From Catenovulum sp. 2E275 (GTDB taxonomy: Bacteria; Pseudomonadota; Gammaproteobacteria; Enterobacterales; Alteromonadaceae): a stretch of DNA of 64,000 nucleotides. Under the pieces are notes generated by a model that was given only the letters and a program-made list of their open reading frames with translations, had not been told where the DNA came from and ran no database searches. Numbering within the stretch: position 1 is the stretch's first letter; each line of letters begins with the position of its first letter. Shown one piece after another: positions 37,457 through 47,187 of the stretch. The stretch covers positions 49,038 through 113,037 of the forward strand of contig NZ_JAOPFU010000008.1 in NCBI RefSeq assembly GCF_025515275.1, in the 5' to 3' direction. The position numbers were made by a program, and so were the translations under genes.

Positions 37457-38425
37457 ATGATTAAAAAATATGCTTGGTTGGCGCTCGCAATAAGTTGGGT
37501 ATTATACAGTACACCCCTGTGGTCGCAGGACAATATGGCTGACCAACCGACAGGTGAAACCGGACAAACTCAATCAGCAGTATTGGCGATTGATGAGACA
37601 AATAGCCCAACCCAGCTTGTAGAATCTGACAATCAGTTATCACCGGATGAATCTCAAGTTTTAGTGCCTAATCATGAGCTGGCAATGGCTCAGCCAGAAG
37701 TAAAACCATCCACCCAATCACTTCAACTACCGCATGATTTAAGCCCTTGGGGTATGTTTATGCAAGCAGATTGGGTCGTTAAAACTGTGATGATAGGTTT
37801 ATTGCTGGCTTCAATTGCAACTTGGACAGTGTTAGTGGCGAAACAGCGCGAGTTAACGGTTTTGGTTAATAGACAAAATATTACATTATCTTTAACCAGC
37901 AATGCGCCTGATTTAACAACGGCCGATCACCATGTAAACAATGAGCAGGGTAACCGTGAATTTACGCAAGCTGCAATTGCCGAATTAGAATTGTCCGCCG
38001 CAGTTTTAGCCGACACTCAAGGCGTAAAAGAGCGAGTTTTTTCACGCTTAGAAAGATTACAAGTGGCGGCAAGCCGAGAGGCTACGGCGGGTACTGGCAT
38101 TTTAGCAACGATAGGCTCAACAGCGCCCTTTGTTGGTTTGTTTGGCACTGTATGGGGAATTATGAATAGTTTTATCGGAATCTCTAAAGCTCAGACAACC
38201 AATTTAGCCGTGGTCGCCCCCGGTATTGCTGAAGCTTTATTGGCAACCGCATTAGGGTTAGTTGCTGCAATTCCGGCTGTGGTTATTTATAACCACTTTG
38301 CGCGTAAAATTGCAGCCTATAAAGCAATGGTTGCTGATACATCGGCTGCGGTTTTGCGTTTAGTTTCGCGTGACTTAAGCCAATACAATCCCCAAGCTGA
38401 AAAAACATCACACATTCAGGAGTAA
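37457..38425 (+). CDS. exbB: ExbB-type proton channel subunit with long N-terminal extension
   Basis: This 322-residue inner-membrane protein is a MotA/TolQ/ExbB channel that powers TonB with the proton gradient. A signal-like N-terminus is followed by a low-complexity periplasmic region of about 70 residues (rich in Thr, Gln and Pro). The channel core has DWVVKTVMIGLLLASIATWT, LATIGSTAPFVGLFGTVWGI (the conserved ExbB motif) and ATALGLVAAIPAVVIYNHFA. AAGGA precedes the ATG. It is the first gene of a tight exbB-exbD-tonB operon. Confidence 0.93.
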   Translation: MIKKYAWLALAISWVLYSTPLWSQDNMADQPTGETGQTQSAVLAIDETNSPTQLVESDNQLSPDESQVLVPNHELAMAQPEVKPSTQSLQLPHDLSPWGMFMQADWVVKTVMIGLLLASIATWTVLVAKQRELTVLVNRQNITLSLTSNAPDLTTADHHVNNEQGNREFTQAAIAELELSAAVLADTQGVKERVFSRLERLQVAASREATAGTGILATIGSTAPFVGLFGTVWGIMNSFIGISKAQTTNLAVVAPGIAEALLATALGLVAAIPAVVIYNHFARKIAAYKAMVADTSAAVLRLVSRDLSQYNPQAEKTSHIQE

Positions 38426-38428
38426 TAA

Positions 38429-38866
38429 ATGGCTGCTCAATTTCAACACGATGATGAAATGGCCGAAAATCACGAAATAAATGTAACCCCTTTTATTGAT
38501 GTAATGCTGGTTTTACTGATTATATTTATGGTTGCAGCACCTTTGGCAACGGTAGATGTGAAAGTGGATTTACCGGCCTCAACAGCACAACCTCAGCCTA
38601 AACCTGACAAGCCATTGTATTTAACCATTCAGGCTGATCACAGTTTATCACTGGGCAATAATACGGTTACATTGGCAAATTTAGCCGAAAAACTTAATAG
38701 CGAAACCTCGGGTGATACCACACAGCGACTATTTTTACGGGCAGATAAAACCGTGGATTATCAGACCCTCATGCAAACGATGAATCAATTACAGCAAGCG
38801 GGATATTTAAAAATTGCTTTAGTCGGTTTGGAAAATGGACCAGCGCAGCAGGAAAATGCTAAATGA
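38429..38866 (+). CDS. exbD: ExbD-type biopolymer transport protein
   Basis: This 145-residue protein has one membrane helix. The N-terminal cytoplasmic part has INVTPFIDVMLVLLIIFMV, with the conserved Asp of the helix used for proton transfer. The periplasmic domain ends in QLQQAGYLKIALVGLE, typical of ExbD. It lies three bases after exbB and overlaps tonB by four bases (ATGA). Confidence 0.95.
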   Translation: MAAQFQHDDEMAENHEINVTPFIDVMLVLLIIFMVAAPLATVDVKVDLPASTAQPQPKPDKPLYLTIQADHSLSLGNNTVTLANLAEKLNSETSGDTTQRLFLRADKTVDYQTLMQTMNQLQQAGYLKIALVGLENGPAQQENAK

Positions 38867-39684
38867 GCAGAGGTTTAACCGGTCGATTCACCTTGAGTTT
38901 GAGTAAGCAATCCCGTTTGTGGTTATCTTCGCTGATGTTGGTGTTAATGATTTATGTTGCTCCCCTTGTATGGTGGTTATGGCCGGATACTACGGCGAGT
39001 AGTCATTTACCACCTCCGGCCGCTATGGTGGTGGAAATTGCCGCAGCGCCTGTTGCGCCCCCAACACCTGCTGATTTACCGCCTGGCCCTGAACAAACTC
39101 AAACCCAGTCCATACAAATTAAGCCTGAACCCGTTAAACCGGTTGAAACTGAAATTCCAGCAGTAGAAAATGCACTCGATCCAGAAGTCGTGATTGAAAA
39201 AGTAAAACCGCCTGTTGAGCCAGAGCCCAAACCACAAGAGCCGCCAATAGAACCACAAGAAACTGCAGAACCAGAAAATAATACCGATAAAAAAGAACAA
39301 CTTGCCAGCAGCGTCACGGCACCACCAAAAGCACCAGAAGAGGATGTTAAAGCCGCAGCGCCTAATCAGGGCGTATCAAACCCAGTTGTTGATACCAACC
39401 AACTGATGAGTTGGCAAGCGAGTTTAATGATGAAAATAAATCAAGCCAAACAATATCCATCTCGTGCGCGGCGCTCTCGTCAAGAAGGCACTGTGTTTCT
39501 CAAATTTTCAATGAATCGCGCTGGCCATGTCTTAACTGCCAGCATAGCGCAAAGCTCGGGCTATTCGCTATTAGACAAAGAAACATTAGCTATGATTGAA
39601 CGGGCGCAACCCTTACCAGTTCCACCAACGGGTATGCAAGGCGCACTTGAATTTGTTGTACCGGTAGAATTTTTTTTAAATTGA
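38863..39684 (+). CDS. tonB: TonB energy-transducing protein
   Basis: This 273-residue TonB has one N-terminal membrane helix (LSSLMLVLMIYVAPLVWWL), a Pro/Glu-rich spacer of about 120 residues and a C-terminal domain. The C-terminal domain has INQAKQYPSRARRSRQEGTV, FLKFSMNRAGHVLTASIAQSSG and LLDKETLAMIERAQPLPVPP, the standard TonB fold. Its place beside the haem genes suggests it is dedicated to the haem receptor. It could also serve other TBDRs. A strong hairpin follows. Confidence 0.95.
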   Translation: MSRGLTGRFTLSLSKQSRLWLSSLMLVLMIYVAPLVWWLWPDTTASSHLPPPAAMVVEIAAAPVAPPTPADLPPGPEQTQTQSIQIKPEPVKPVETEIPAVENALDPEVVIEKVKPPVEPEPKPQEPPIEPQETAEPENNTDKKEQLASSVTAPPKAPEEDVKAAAPNQGVSNPVVDTNQLMSWQASLMMKINQAKQYPSRARRSRQEGTVFLKFSMNRAGHVLTASIAQSSGYSLLDKETLAMIERAQPLPVPPTGMQGALEFVVPVEFFLN

Positions 39685-39688
39685 TCAG

Positions 39689-39729
39689 CTAAGCTATTTG
39701 AAAAAATCAGATATTTTCAAATAGCTTAG
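39689..39729. terminator. Terminator-like hairpin between tonB and gdhA
   Basis: A perfect 16-bp stem (CTAAGCTATTTGAAAA at 39689-39704 with its complement at 39714-39729) closes a 9-base loop between convergent genes. The A- and T-rich arm parts could serve in either direction; there is no long T run after it. Confidence 0.7.
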
Positions 39730-39749
39730 AGCCTGTTTAATTTGGGTTT

Positions 39750-41114
<1,365 letters not shown>

Positions 41115-41155
41115 TTATAAAAAATAAGCGCAGGTATGCTGCGCTTTGATTTACT

Positions 41156-41536
41156 TTAAATTTTTGAAACATTAATTATTTCAACGGTTTGAATACTTTT
41201 TTGGAGCTGCCACTCAATTTTTTGACCAATAGATAAGCCAATAATTGCTGAGCCAATTGGCGCAAAAATAGAAATCGAATCTTGATATTTGCTAATGTCC
41301 TCAGGTAAACATAAGGTTTTGGTAAAGACTTTACCGGTTTCGAGCACTTTAAATTCCACTTGGCTGCCTAATGCCACCACATTTTTTGGCATTTCGTTAT
41401 TGGGTAAAATGGTGGCTCTGGCAATTTCTTCTTCTAAAGCGTCGGCTAGTTCAACCGGTAATTTTCGCTGTTCAAGACGAGATTCAATTTCGGCTAAATC
41501 GGTTTTAGAGATAATAATTTCTGGTTTAGTGTTCAT
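41156..41536 (-). CDS. rnk: Rnk-type regulator with GreA/GreB C-terminal domain
   Basis: This 126-residue cytoplasmic protein has a short N-terminal coiled segment (IIISKTDLAEIESRLEQRKL) and a GreA/GreB-like C-terminal domain: GSQVEFKVLETGKVFTKTLC, then SISIFAPIGSAIIGLSIGQKIEWQL. This architecture is that of Rnk (regulator of nucleoside diphosphate kinase), which binds RNA polymerase. A related gene follows upstream at 41640. Confidence 0.82.
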   Translation of the reverse strand: MNTKPEIIISKTDLAEIESRLEQRKLPVELADALEEEIARATILPNNEMPKNVVALGSQVEFKVLETGKVFTKTLCLPEDISKYQDSISIFAPIGSAIIGLSIGQKIEWQLQKSIQTVEIINVSKI

Positions 41537-41639
41537 AGTTCAATTCTTCGCAGTTATATAAAGTTAATAATTCGCTGTGATACGCTTGCATTGATAAATT
41601 CAAAAGCTCAAAAACTTAAGTGTTTTCAAATAATATGGT

Positions 41640-42059
41640 TTACCTCCTTATAAACTTATTTTGGTACTGCTTATCAACTTTGTTGCTAATACAAATCACT
41701 TTCCATAAATCGGTTTGTTTCCCAAGTTTAATTTCAATCATATCGCCTTGTTGTCGTCCTATTATTTCTGCGCCAATTGCCGACAGAAAATACAGTGTTT
41801 GAGGCGGTAAACTTGCATAACTGGTTTTAACTAATTGAGTTTTAATGATTTGATTATTAGTTAAATTTTTTAAGGTAACCCAACTGCCAATGCCAACGCG
41901 GTTGGTTAAGCGAGACGCATGTGTCTGACTAAACTCAAGCTGGTTTATTAATATGCTGAGTTTTATTGGGTTCATTAAAATTTGATAGCTGGCATCTTTA
42001 AATGCCTTATTTTGGGTGTGTAAAAACAGCGCACCAAAACGATAGATACAATTAAGCAC
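41640..42059 (-). CDS. Rnk/GreA C-terminal-like protein (paralogue)
   Basis: This protein of up to 139 residues has a C-terminal domain of the GreA/GreB type: GIGSWVTLKNLTNNQIIKTQLV, then LSAIGAEIIGRQQGDMIEIKLG. It parallels the rnk product encoded 103 bases away. The N-terminal 60 residues are diverged. A later in-frame Met (MNPIKLSILI) is an alternative start and would leave about 111 residues. The second copy could be a divergent duplicate that binds the polymerase secondary channel. Confidence 0.55.
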   Translation of the reverse strand: MLNCIYRFGALFLHTQNKAFKDASYQILMNPIKLSILINQLEFSQTHASRLTNRVGIGSWVTLKNLTNNQIIKTQLVKTSYASLPPQTLYFLSAIGAEIIGRQQGDMIEIKLGKQTDLWKVICISNKVDKQYQNKFIRR

Positions 42060-42382
42060 GGCTATGTCTCCGACCGAATCATAAAAAAGGAAATAGAATT
42101 GCTGCCGAACGTAGTGAGCTACGTCCGGCTTAATTTGGGAAGTTGAGAACGTTGCTCTTTATTATGTTGATCGTGTATTTTTTAGACATATTTTCCTCTG
42201 AACGACATTTGAGTATAGCGACAAAAAATTTTTAAACAACGGCTAAACCCGAGTTATACCGTTCCATTTTTGAAATTAAACCTACCATTTTTGGTTGTTT
42301 AATCTTAATTGTGGAATCAATATAATCTTAATCCTATTCAATCCAAATTCGGATTTAGCTTTGTTACCAAGGTCATAATTAA
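42060..42382. other. Intergenic region between the Rnk paralogue and the EamA gene
   Basis: This divergent intergenic region of 323 bases contains a hairpin at 42104-42129 (arms GCCG-ACGTAG and CTACGT-CGGC, one mismatch) and AT-rich sequence before the EamA gene. I see no gene or clear promoter match. Confidence 0.5.
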
Positions 42383-43363
42383 ATGAGTTCACCCAGTTAT
42401 TTTTCTAAACCAGCCATAGCTTATTGTTTGGCCATTTTGTGTACATTGTTGTGGGGAAGTGCCTACCCAGCAATTAAAGCCGGTTATGAAATGTTAAATA
42501 TTGCGTCGCACGATGTTGCCTCTCAAATGGTTTTTGCAGGGCAAAGGTTTTTAATTGCGGGTGTATTGTTATTGGCGCTTGCTAAATTAATCGGATGTAA
42601 AGCTCAGTATTCGGCGAAAATTATCAAACAAATAACTGTGTTGGGCCTGACTCAAACCAGTTTACAGTATATCTTTTTTTACATTGGTTTGGCTTTTGCC
42701 AGCGGCGTTAAAGCTTCAATTATTAATTCAACGGTTACATTTTTTAGTGTATTGCTGGCCCATTTTATTTATAAAAATGATCGGCTAACGCACCGTAAAT
42801 CTTTGGGCTGTGCCGTGGGCTTTTTGGGTGTGTTTATTGTTAATTTTAATCAATCTTTATTCGACTTTCAGTTTAGCTTAGCCGGAGAAGGCTCGGTTGT
42901 ATTAGCAGCTTTTATTTTAGCGGCGGCATCGCTTTATGGTAAAAAAATATCGCAGAATTTTGATGCAATGCTAATGACTGCGTGGCAATTAACCATAGGT
43001 GGAGTTGCGTTATTATTGGTTGGTTATGTGTTTGGCGGCCAAAGTGGACACTTTGATGTTAAATCTTTGCTGTTGTTATTGTATTTGGCTGTATTGTCGT
43101 CTGCTGCTTTTGCGTTGTGGAGTGCCTTGTTAAAACACAACTCAGTGGGCACTGTGACTATTTTTAATTTTTTAGTGCCAGTTTTTGGTAGTTTGCTTTC
43201 CGCTTGGTTTTTAAATGAAACCATTTTAGAGTGGAAAAATATGATTGCTTTAATTTTGGTTTGTTCTGGTATTTATTTGGTTGTACGGGTGAAAAAAAGC
43301 CATGCTGAAACTCAGTATAAGCAGTCAAATAACAAACTCTGTGAAAATAGCACCAGTAGCTAA
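42383..43363 (+). CDS. EamA/DMT-family transporter
   Basis: This 326-residue inner-membrane protein has about ten hydrophobic helices in two EamA repeats. It opens AYCLAILCTLLWGSAYPAIKAGYEM, the family signature, and the second repeat includes ALWSALLKHNSVGTVTIFNFLVPVFGSLLSAWFLNE. It belongs to the drug/metabolite transporter superfamily; the substrate cannot be inferred. It converges with a LysR gene two bases away. Confidence 0.88.
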   Translation: MSSPSYFSKPAIAYCLAILCTLLWGSAYPAIKAGYEMLNIASHDVASQMVFAGQRFLIAGVLLLALAKLIGCKAQYSAKIIKQITVLGLTQTSLQYIFFYIGLAFASGVKASIINSTVTFFSVLLAHFIYKNDRLTHRKSLGCAVGFLGVFIVNFNQSLFDFQFSLAGEGSVVLAAFILAAASLYGKKISQNFDAMLMTAWQLTIGGVALLLVGYVFGGQSGHFDVKSLLLLLYLAVLSSAAFALWSALLKHNSVGTVTIFNFLVPVFGSLLSAWFLNETILEWKNMIALILVCSGIYLVVRVKKSHAETQYKQSNNKLCENSTSS

Positions 43364-43365
43364 AC

Positions 43366-44259
43366 TCAGAGCTGACTAAACTTTTCTACAATAAAATCAA
43401 TAAATAACCTGACCCGATAAGGCATATTGGTTCGGTCTCGGTAAAGCATTGATAAGTTTCGCTCAGTGCTTTGCCAAGCGGGTAAAATGTGTTTTATCTC
43501 ATTATTTTCAATCATGGGCTGGGCAATATAATCAGGTAAAAAACTGATCCCTAAGCCCATTTTTATTGCTGGTGGCACTAATTGTATTTGATCGACCTCC
43601 AAGCGAATTATATTAAATTTCTGGTGGGTAAATGTCTCGTTAGTATTGAGGTTTAACATTTGCCACGGTGAAATTGGGTGGCAAATAACACTGGCATATT
43701 CCGCGAGTTGTTTGGGATGATTAAGATTTTTCTCGGGAAAATCTAAAGGTGCGCACAAAATATTACAGGTAGATTTCAGCTTTCTGGCGATCCAGTTTTC
43801 TAGTTTTGGATCGCCAATTCTAAAGGCGACATCAATCCCCTGAGCTTCAATATCGACTAAGTTATTTGAAAATTTTAAATCTAATTGAATTTGCGGATAT
43901 TTTAATAAAAATTCATAGAAAAATTGTCTTAAAAACTGAGTGCCGGAATAAATTGGTGCGGTCACTCTAATTTTGCCTTTTGCTTTATTTTGTTCTGTAT
44001 ATAACTCCTCGCCAATTACATTTAATTCGTCAAATAATACACTGGAACGTAAGTAGTAATATTCGCCGCTGTGAGTTAAAGCGACTTTATGGGCGTTTCT
44101 GTGCAGTAATTTTAATTGTAAATCTTGTTCTAATTTATAAATCCTGCGGCTGAGGGTTGATAGTGGAATATCCAGATGCTGTGCTGCTTGTTTAAAACTG
44201 CCTAATTTTGCGACCATGCAAAAATAACGCAGATCATCAAGAGAGTATTTTAGTTGCAT
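43366..44259 (-). CDS. LysR-family transcriptional regulator
   Basis: This is a 297-residue LysR regulator. The N-terminal winged helix-turn-helix is LDDLRYFCMVAKLGSFKQAAQHLDIPLSTLSRRIYKLEQDL, split here by key motifs GSFKQAAQ and STLSRRI. The C-terminal effector domain starts near GKIRVTAPIYSGTQFLRQF. It resembles the group that often regulates a divergent neighbour, but here the neighbour (EamA) is convergent and the target is unknown. Confidence 0.9.
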   Translation of the reverse strand: MQLKYSLDDLRYFCMVAKLGSFKQAAQHLDIPLSTLSRRIYKLEQDLQLKLLHRNAHKVALTHSGEYYYLRSSVLFDELNVIGEELYTEQNKAKGKIRVTAPIYSGTQFLRQFFYEFLLKYPQIQLDLKFSNNLVDIEAQGIDVAFRIGDPKLENWIARKLKSTCNILCAPLDFPEKNLNHPKQLAEYASVICHPISPWQMLNLNTNETFTHQKFNIIRLEVDQIQLVPPAIKMGLGISFLPDYIAQPMIENNEIKHILPAWQSTERNLSMLYRDRTNMPYRVRLFIDFIVEKFSQL

Positions 44260-44399
44260 GGTTAATCTTGGTTATCACTCAATTTGAAATATGGGCTTTA
44301 TTATAAAATAAACTCAGCTGGTTGTAATGATGTTACTTTTGATGAAAATGTTTTAAGACAGGTACAAAATTATTAGCTAAAAATAGGTCTTTAGGTTGT

Positions 44400-44439
44400 A
44401 TGATAGTACCTAAATTAAGTTTATCTTAGGTACTATCAT
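44400..44439 (-). terminator. Hairpin after the siderophore receptor
   Basis: ATGATAGTACCTAA (44400-44413) pairs perfectly with TTAGGTACTATCAT (44426-44439), a 14-bp stem just beyond the receptor stop on the minus strand. There is no T run, so termination or mRNA end protection are both possible. Confidence 0.55.
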
Positions 44440-44457
44440 TTGGTTTGGAACTAAGTG

Positions 44458-46596
44458 TTACCAGTTATATCGAATACTGACTTGAGCATTTCTGGGTGCA
44501 CCAAAATATCCTTGGTTATAAAAGTCGATGCTAGAAAAATATTTTTCATCAAACAGATTATTTATGTTGGCACTCAGCTGTAAATCTGCAGTGAGTTTAT
44601 AACTAGCCATTAGATTAACTATGGCATAGCTACTCTGCACAAAAGTTTCACCGTTTGGTCCTATGTTTGGGTTAGTTGTTTCACTTTGCCAGTTTGCATT
44701 AATGCCTAACATAACTTCTTCAGAAATGTCGTATAAAATACTCGCTTTGATCATGTCTTCGGGCAGATATGGAACATAGTCTGCTCCACTAGCATCTTCT
44801 GCATCATTGTGAGTATAACTAAGGAAGATATTTACACTATCTATAGGCCGCCCATTTAACTCGACTTCATATCCGGTACTTTTAGCTCCTTTTACGCCGA
44901 TTGACGGGAAAATGCTTGTTCCTGGAATTGGTTCTTGGTTATTTGGGTCAGCGACAGCTAAATTGTCTTCTTCAACTTTATAAACTGCAAAGCTGGCGGT
45001 TAATGAATCACTAAAGAAATCACCCTTTACACCAAGTTCAATATTAGAACCTTCTACAGGCCCTATTTGTTTATTGTTAATATCACGAGCTTCTTGAGGT
45101 TGGAAAATTTCGGTATAGCTAGTGTAGACAGAAATGTTATTAGCGATATCATAAACCAACCCAGCATAGGGGGTATTTACACTATCATTTTTATATTCTC
45201 CGCTTGCCCAAGGTGAGACAGACTCATACTCATAATTAGTAATTCGATTACCTAGGATCGCTGTGAGGTTATCCAGTAAGTTGAGTTTGACGGCGGCATA
45301 AATACCTTGTTGAACATGTCCTTCTGTAGTTGAGTAATTGGCTGTATTATTGAAATTAAGCTTGTTTACGCCTTTTCCCCAGTTATATAAACTTGGAACC
45401 GTTATTTCGTCATTGGTCCCATAAGAGCTCGCTTTAACATCTTGTTTAGAATACAAGGCTCCTGTCGTTAATTGATGTTCTCTGCCAAATAGTTCAAAGG
45501 GGCCAGAGGCTAAAAAACGAAACGAGGTTTGTTCGCGGTCTGAAACATAGTGATTCGGTGACGTACCTAAGCCTTCTCCAGTCGCTTTGTCTGGATATCC
45601 AGACAAATATAAAAGATAGCCATTCATATCATCTTCTCTGTGCTCAACATCCACTTGTAGATCCCAGCCATTATCAAATGCATGTTCAATCTTCACAAAA
45701 GCGTTTGTACTATTTCTTGCCCAACTATTCCAAGTCGAAGCTGTAGTTGTACCTACATCTAAGTTGTCAGTTTGTGTACCATCTGAATAAAATAAAGGTA
45801 GTGCGCCCCACATACTTCCTTTAGGATCTCGTTTACTATGGTCTGTACCTATTGTTAAACGAGTTTTATCGGATATATCTGCTGATATTACGGCATATAA
45901 TTGAGTATTATTTTTTTCTGACAGGTGGACATAGCTATCACCTTTTTCATGTGCAATTGCTACTCTAGCTCTTATATCCCCTTCGGGGTTCAAATTTTGT
46001 GAGTGATCAGCTTCTAGGCGAATATTGTTCCATGAACCAAAACTTGCGCTGGCGTAACCTCCTGAATTGAGTTTAGGGCGTTTACGAATTAAATTAATGG
46101 CTGCCGAAGGCTCTCCAGCTCCTGTTAATAAGCCAGTTGCGCCGCGTACAACTTCTACACGTTCAAAAACTACCGAATCGGCTAAGGCTTCACTGAAAAA
46201 GCTATTGTAAGAAATTGGTACTCCGTCAAATTGGAAATTAGTTACATCACGCCCTCTTGCTCGGAAGAAAAAACGATCAGTTTCTGCTTGTTGTGCTTGA
46301 ATTCCTGGCGCAAATTGCATTACATCGGCGACTGTATCAAGTGCAAAACTTTCAATAAACGTTCTATCGATAACTGAAATAGATTGAGGCGTTTCTCTTA
46401 ACGTTAGTGGTAAACCTGTTGCTGTAGTTGCTCTGTCTAGTGGGCTACCTATTACTGCTATGCGTTCAAATATTTTTTCTTTGACTTCTTCATTTTGTTG
46501 ATCGGCTTCTTCGTCAATATTTTGTGCAAATGATAGCGATGGGCTCATTAAAGCTAATACCGCTAAGCCACATAGTTTTTTTTTAAAGTGTACCAT
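44458..46596 (-). CDS. TonB-dependent siderophore receptor
   Basis: This 712-residue outer-membrane receptor has a signal peptide ending SFA-QN and a TonB-box-like EKIFERIAVIGS near residue 43. The plug carries LTLRETPQSISVIDRTFIES and FFRARGRDVTNFQFDGVPIS, the pattern of ferric hydroxamate-type siderophore receptors (TIGR01783). Barrel strands run to the terminal YNQGYFGAPRNAQVSIRYNW. A strong Fur box precedes it. It lacks the STN domain, so it is not a transducer. The siderophore is not identifiable. Confidence 0.92.
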   Translation of the reverse strand: MVHFKKKLCGLAVLALMSPSLSFAQNIDEEADQQNEEVKEKIFERIAVIGSPLDRATTATGLPLTLRETPQSISVIDRTFIESFALDTVADVMQFAPGIQAQQAETDRFFFRARGRDVTNFQFDGVPISYNSFFSEALADSVVFERVEVVRGATGLLTGAGEPSAAINLIRKRPKLNSGGYASASFGSWNNIRLEADHSQNLNPEGDIRARVAIAHEKGDSYVHLSEKNNTQLYAVISADISDKTRLTIGTDHSKRDPKGSMWGALPLFYSDGTQTDNLDVGTTTASTWNSWARNSTNAFVKIEHAFDNGWDLQVDVEHREDDMNGYLLYLSGYPDKATGEGLGTSPNHYVSDREQTSFRFLASGPFELFGREHQLTTGALYSKQDVKASSYGTNDEITVPSLYNWGKGVNKLNFNNTANYSTTEGHVQQGIYAAVKLNLLDNLTAILGNRITNYEYESVSPWASGEYKNDSVNTPYAGLVYDIANNISVYTSYTEIFQPQEARDINNKQIGPVEGSNIELGVKGDFFSDSLTASFAVYKVEEDNLAVADPNNQEPIPGTSIFPSIGVKGAKSTGYEVELNGRPIDSVNIFLSYTHNDAEDASGADYVPYLPEDMIKASILYDISEEVMLGINANWQSETTNPNIGPNGETFVQSSYAIVNLMASYKLTADLQLSANINNLFDEKYFSSIDFYNQGYFGAPRNAQVSIRYNW

Positions 46597-47163
46597 TTTT
46601 CATCCTAATTTAATTGCTTAATATGATATTGATAATAGTTTTTATTATCATTTTACTATTTTAATTTATCATCAGCAATAATTCAGTAAATATCACTATA
46701 TTTAATATTGCACTAGGTGCGACTATACATATCTAAGATCCACTAAACGTCTAAGTACAATTTTTCAGCAGTTTTTTGAATTTATTCAAGGAATAGCGGT
46801 TGTGTAATAGCTACATAACTGAGTTGTATACTTCTACAACATTATTCCGCTCCACATTCATATAAGGGCACTCAGAAGAAATGCCAAATAACACGATTTG
46901 TAATTTACTTTAAATGTAATAGTTTAAATGACTAAATGTTAAATTTTAATAGGGTTGGAGATATTTTAAATACTTTATGTAAAATTTTCATTGAGTTAGC
47001 TTTAAGATTTTATGTGTTTTTAACTGTTTGAATTATAATTAAAAATTAAATATAAGATGATATTAAGATATACAATAATTATAAAAGGTTATAATTATTT
47101 ATAATCAAAAAAGTAAAATTTTGCATGGATAATGTAAAATCTTTGTGTACCATTTAACTATGT
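46597..47163. other. AT-rich divergent intergenic region
   Basis: This 567-base noncoding stretch lies between the siderophore receptor and the GH105 gene. It holds the receptor Fur box near its start. The rest is very AT-rich with no credible ORF. The GH105 operator lies at its right end. Confidence 0.6.
46631..46649 (-). promoter_or_regulatory. Fur box upstream of the siderophore receptor
   Basis: GATAATAGTTTTTATTATC is a 7-7 inverted repeat that matches 14 of 19 Fur consensus positions. It is 35 bases upstream of the receptor start, in the expected promoter position. Confidence 0.8.
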
Positions 47164-47181
47164 TTTGCCACCGGTGGACAA
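47164..47181 (+). promoter_or_regulatory. ACCGGT operator upstream of the GH105 gene
   Basis: TTTGCCACCGGTGGACAA shares the CCACCGGTGG-type core with sites at 4435 and 54281. It ends six bases before the start codon, so it lies over the transcription start or ribosome-binding region. A weak -10 (TATGTT, 47159-47164) precedes it. Confidence 0.65.
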
Positions 47182-47187
47182 AGTGAA

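Noticed and set aside
39076..39317. Two minus-strand ORFs inside tonB
   Set aside because: They mirror the Pro/Glu-rich spacer of tonB in other frames and have no ribosome-binding site or family match.
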